Below, one piece after another: positions 62,154 to 64,000 of a stretch of 64,000 nt of DNA; position 1 is the first letter of the stretch; each line of letters opens with the position of its first letter. The notes under the pieces were generated by a model, which saw nothing but the letters and a program-made list of their open reading frames with translations, was not told where the DNA came from and did not search any database. The position numbers and the translations under genes are program-made. Source of the DNA: Rhizomys pruinosus (Eukaryota; Chordata; Mammalia; Rodentia; Spalacidae); contig VZQC01006697.1 of the NCBI GenBank assembly GCA_009823505.1, positions 1,055,474-1,119,473 of the forward strand, read 5' to 3'.

Positions 62154-63448
62154 GAGAAATTGATTGCACCTTCAAAATCAGGTTAATCAAATTATATGAA
62201 CAAAGGGGAATATTTGGTAGAAAATTCATCCTGGAGTGTATTCAATTAGATTCATTTTACTCTACTCGTTTCCTGGAATTTTAATCTTAATTTCCACTGA
62301 ATGACATACTAGTGGTTTTTAACTATAAACCAAATATGCATATACTTTGAAAGAAGACCCTAATGGGAGATCAGAATACAAATTTTGATTCTTGCTTTGT
62401 CTTAGTATCTACTATTTTTCTTTTTATTTCACAGCAGTACTACCACTCAGGACTGGCCTGTAAGTAGCACTGCTCCATTAGACTGTTTCCATAACTCATT
62501 AACAGGGTGACAGGTCATAGACCCAATGAGATTCATTCAGTTATAGTTCTCTCTCTTATACATTCATAAAATGGCTGACCCAGATTCAAAAATGACTTTG
62601 TGCTTTTATTCAGGGCTCCAGCACACCAATGAGAGGTACAATTTCAGTGAGTGCCTGAGCTGTCATCATCTCTGGAGATGATTATCAAGGGAACAGCCTA
62701 TGTACATAAATCATTAGTAGTGGTATAAATTGACTTGGTAGAGCTGTATCTAGAAAATGGGTCAGATACCATAAAGTCATGATAAGAGATCAGTGAGGAC
62801 AGTGTTTTAAAATACATATCCGAAAGGATCTTAGGATGTTAAAGAGAGGGAGAATGAAACTTGGGGCACTAAATTCAGGAAAAAAGCAAATTTGAGAGCT
62901 AAGCAGATTTAGGGGGCAATGTGAAAACCAGATATACAAGGGAAAAATTGAGAAGTTAGAGAGCCCAAAAGAAAACTTAGGAGGGTTGTAGATTGAAATG
63001 TGGGCATAACAATAGATAGGGTGGAGCATTATGGAGCTCTGATCCTAATGGAATGTATGTGGCTAAATCTCTGACCAAGTCTGAAAATTTACCATATTAA
63101 ATCTTGATGCACTTTTCAAAAGCACTTAACATTAGTAAACAACCCCAGTTCCTGGCGCCAAGAATTTCAGACACTGGGTTCTGGGTCCTTATTCAGTGAT
63201 GACCAGTAGCATTACTTTGAATTATCACCCAAAATATTTATATATAGACTAATGTCGGTATTTCTCTAAGCATTTACAGTTCTTTCCCTAACCCAAGTGA
63301 CAGAAAGCTGACAAGTGTTAGTGATGTTAACTTGCCATATTTGAGGAGCAGGGAAAGTTAACTAATTAGTAAATAGACACCACTTAAAGGTACACAAGTA
63401 ATCAAATATATTTAACTTTGTGTTTTCAGAGATTAAAATTATTGTTGA

Positions 63449-63660
63449 GGGGCTGGAGAGATGGATCAACTGTTAAGAGGACTGACTACTCTTTCAGAAG
63501 ACCTGGGTTCAATTCCTAGCACCCACATTGTGGCTAACAACCATCTATAACCAGTTCCAGGGGATCTGACACCCTCTTCTGAACTCTGTGGGCATTGCAT
63601 GACACGGGTGCACTGACACACATGCAGGCAATACACTAATTTACATAAAATAAAAATAAT
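63449..63660 (+). mobile_element. B2 SINE
   Basis: Starts ggggctggagagatggatca, with gacctgggttcaattcctag and cattgcatgacacgggtgca, then an ataaaa tail. A loose flanking match (aattattgtt / aattactgtg) may be its duplication. Confidence 0.93.
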
Positions 63661-64000
63661 AATTAAATCAATAATTACTGTGGAAACATGATTTGTATGT
63701 GTGGATATGCTCATGTTTCAGTGATTAGGAAAGGTGTTCTGAGGAGACTACCCTGATTACATTATGAAAAGTACCATACTGATTGTCAAGACACTGGAAG
63801 AATATCCAGGTAGAGTTTCACAGATGATAATTGAAAGATAGATTTTGAACATGCTTGAATACTAAGTCAAATTAGGGCTCTAGACAGCAGTTCATAAGTG
63901 TGTATATGAGTGATCGGGAATATGGCAAATACGAAAAGGAAGAACAAACAAATGTGAAACATATTTTGTAATTAGACCTGTTTGTCTTAACTGAAAGTTT

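Larger units (their letters stand above)
59948..64000 (+). other. AFF2: AFF2 intron 3 (5' part)
   Basis: The intron starts with the consensus donor GTAAGT. It contains a B1 with target-site duplication, an old B1, an ancient L2 and a B2 (listed separately). The coding sequence expected next, beginning V-SLPSDP in human, is not found before the window ends. The intervals 60700-61850 and 62160-63440 show nothing recognised apart from a possible cryptic exon at 62435. Confidence 0.85.

Overview
This is a stretch of mammalian, X-linked intronic DNA. The only real protein-coding sequence is two exons of AFF2 (FMR2, the FRAXE gene) on the + strand, at 50615-50747 and 59090-59947. They encode the N-terminal homology region and the long segment after it. 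Both are recognised from the protein sequence and have clean splice sites. Exon 1 and the later exons are not in the window, so about 50.6 kb of intron 1, all of intron 2 (8342 bp) and about 4 kb of intron 3 are visible.

The organism is a myomorph-type rodent. The window is full of B1 (7SL-derived) and B2 (tRNA-derived) SINEs and young L1s. The B1 and B2 sequences differ from the mouse and rat consensus sequences I know (for example B1 reads ctgtagccccagctggcctg on the antisense strand, and B2 carries a long B3-like 3' half). A non-murid lineage such as a jerboa or mole-rat relative is possible, but I cannot name the species.

Layout. 1-716 is an L1 3' end. 717-11140 is mostly unrecognised intron with old L1 and MaLR-like pieces, a B1 split by a retro-insertion, microsatellites and two small tandem duplications. 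11559-14584 is a broken L1 (ORF2 plus 3' UTR) with a B1 in its 3' target-site duplication. 14998-21400 and 21582-28098 are two near-identical 6.4-6.5 kb copies joined at a single N. Each holds a MIR, a young B2, an MLT-like LTR, a URR1-like repeat and a B1. 28021-28440 is a palindromic AT tract. 28.5-34.2 kb holds B2, B1, L2 and two short L1 3'-UTR insertions with target-site duplications. 36.0-37.3 kb is an older antisense L1-like 3' UTR. 41.2-46.4 kb is a nest of L1 3'-UTR pieces and SINEs, including one L1 with a 5' inversion. 46.4-50.6 kb is largely plain intron. The AFF2 exons and SINE-bearing introns follow.

The strongest observations are: (1) the 6.5 kb tandem copy, which looks like an assembly false duplication; (2) an in-frame pair of 5' splice sites, 12 nt apart, at the end of AFF2 exon 2; and (3) a recurrent ~500 bp L1 3'-UTR module found four times with different 3' ends, two copies nearly identical and inverted 31 kb apart. 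I found no CRISPR, operon, RNA gene or new gene system. Most short open frames are chance or lie inside repeats.
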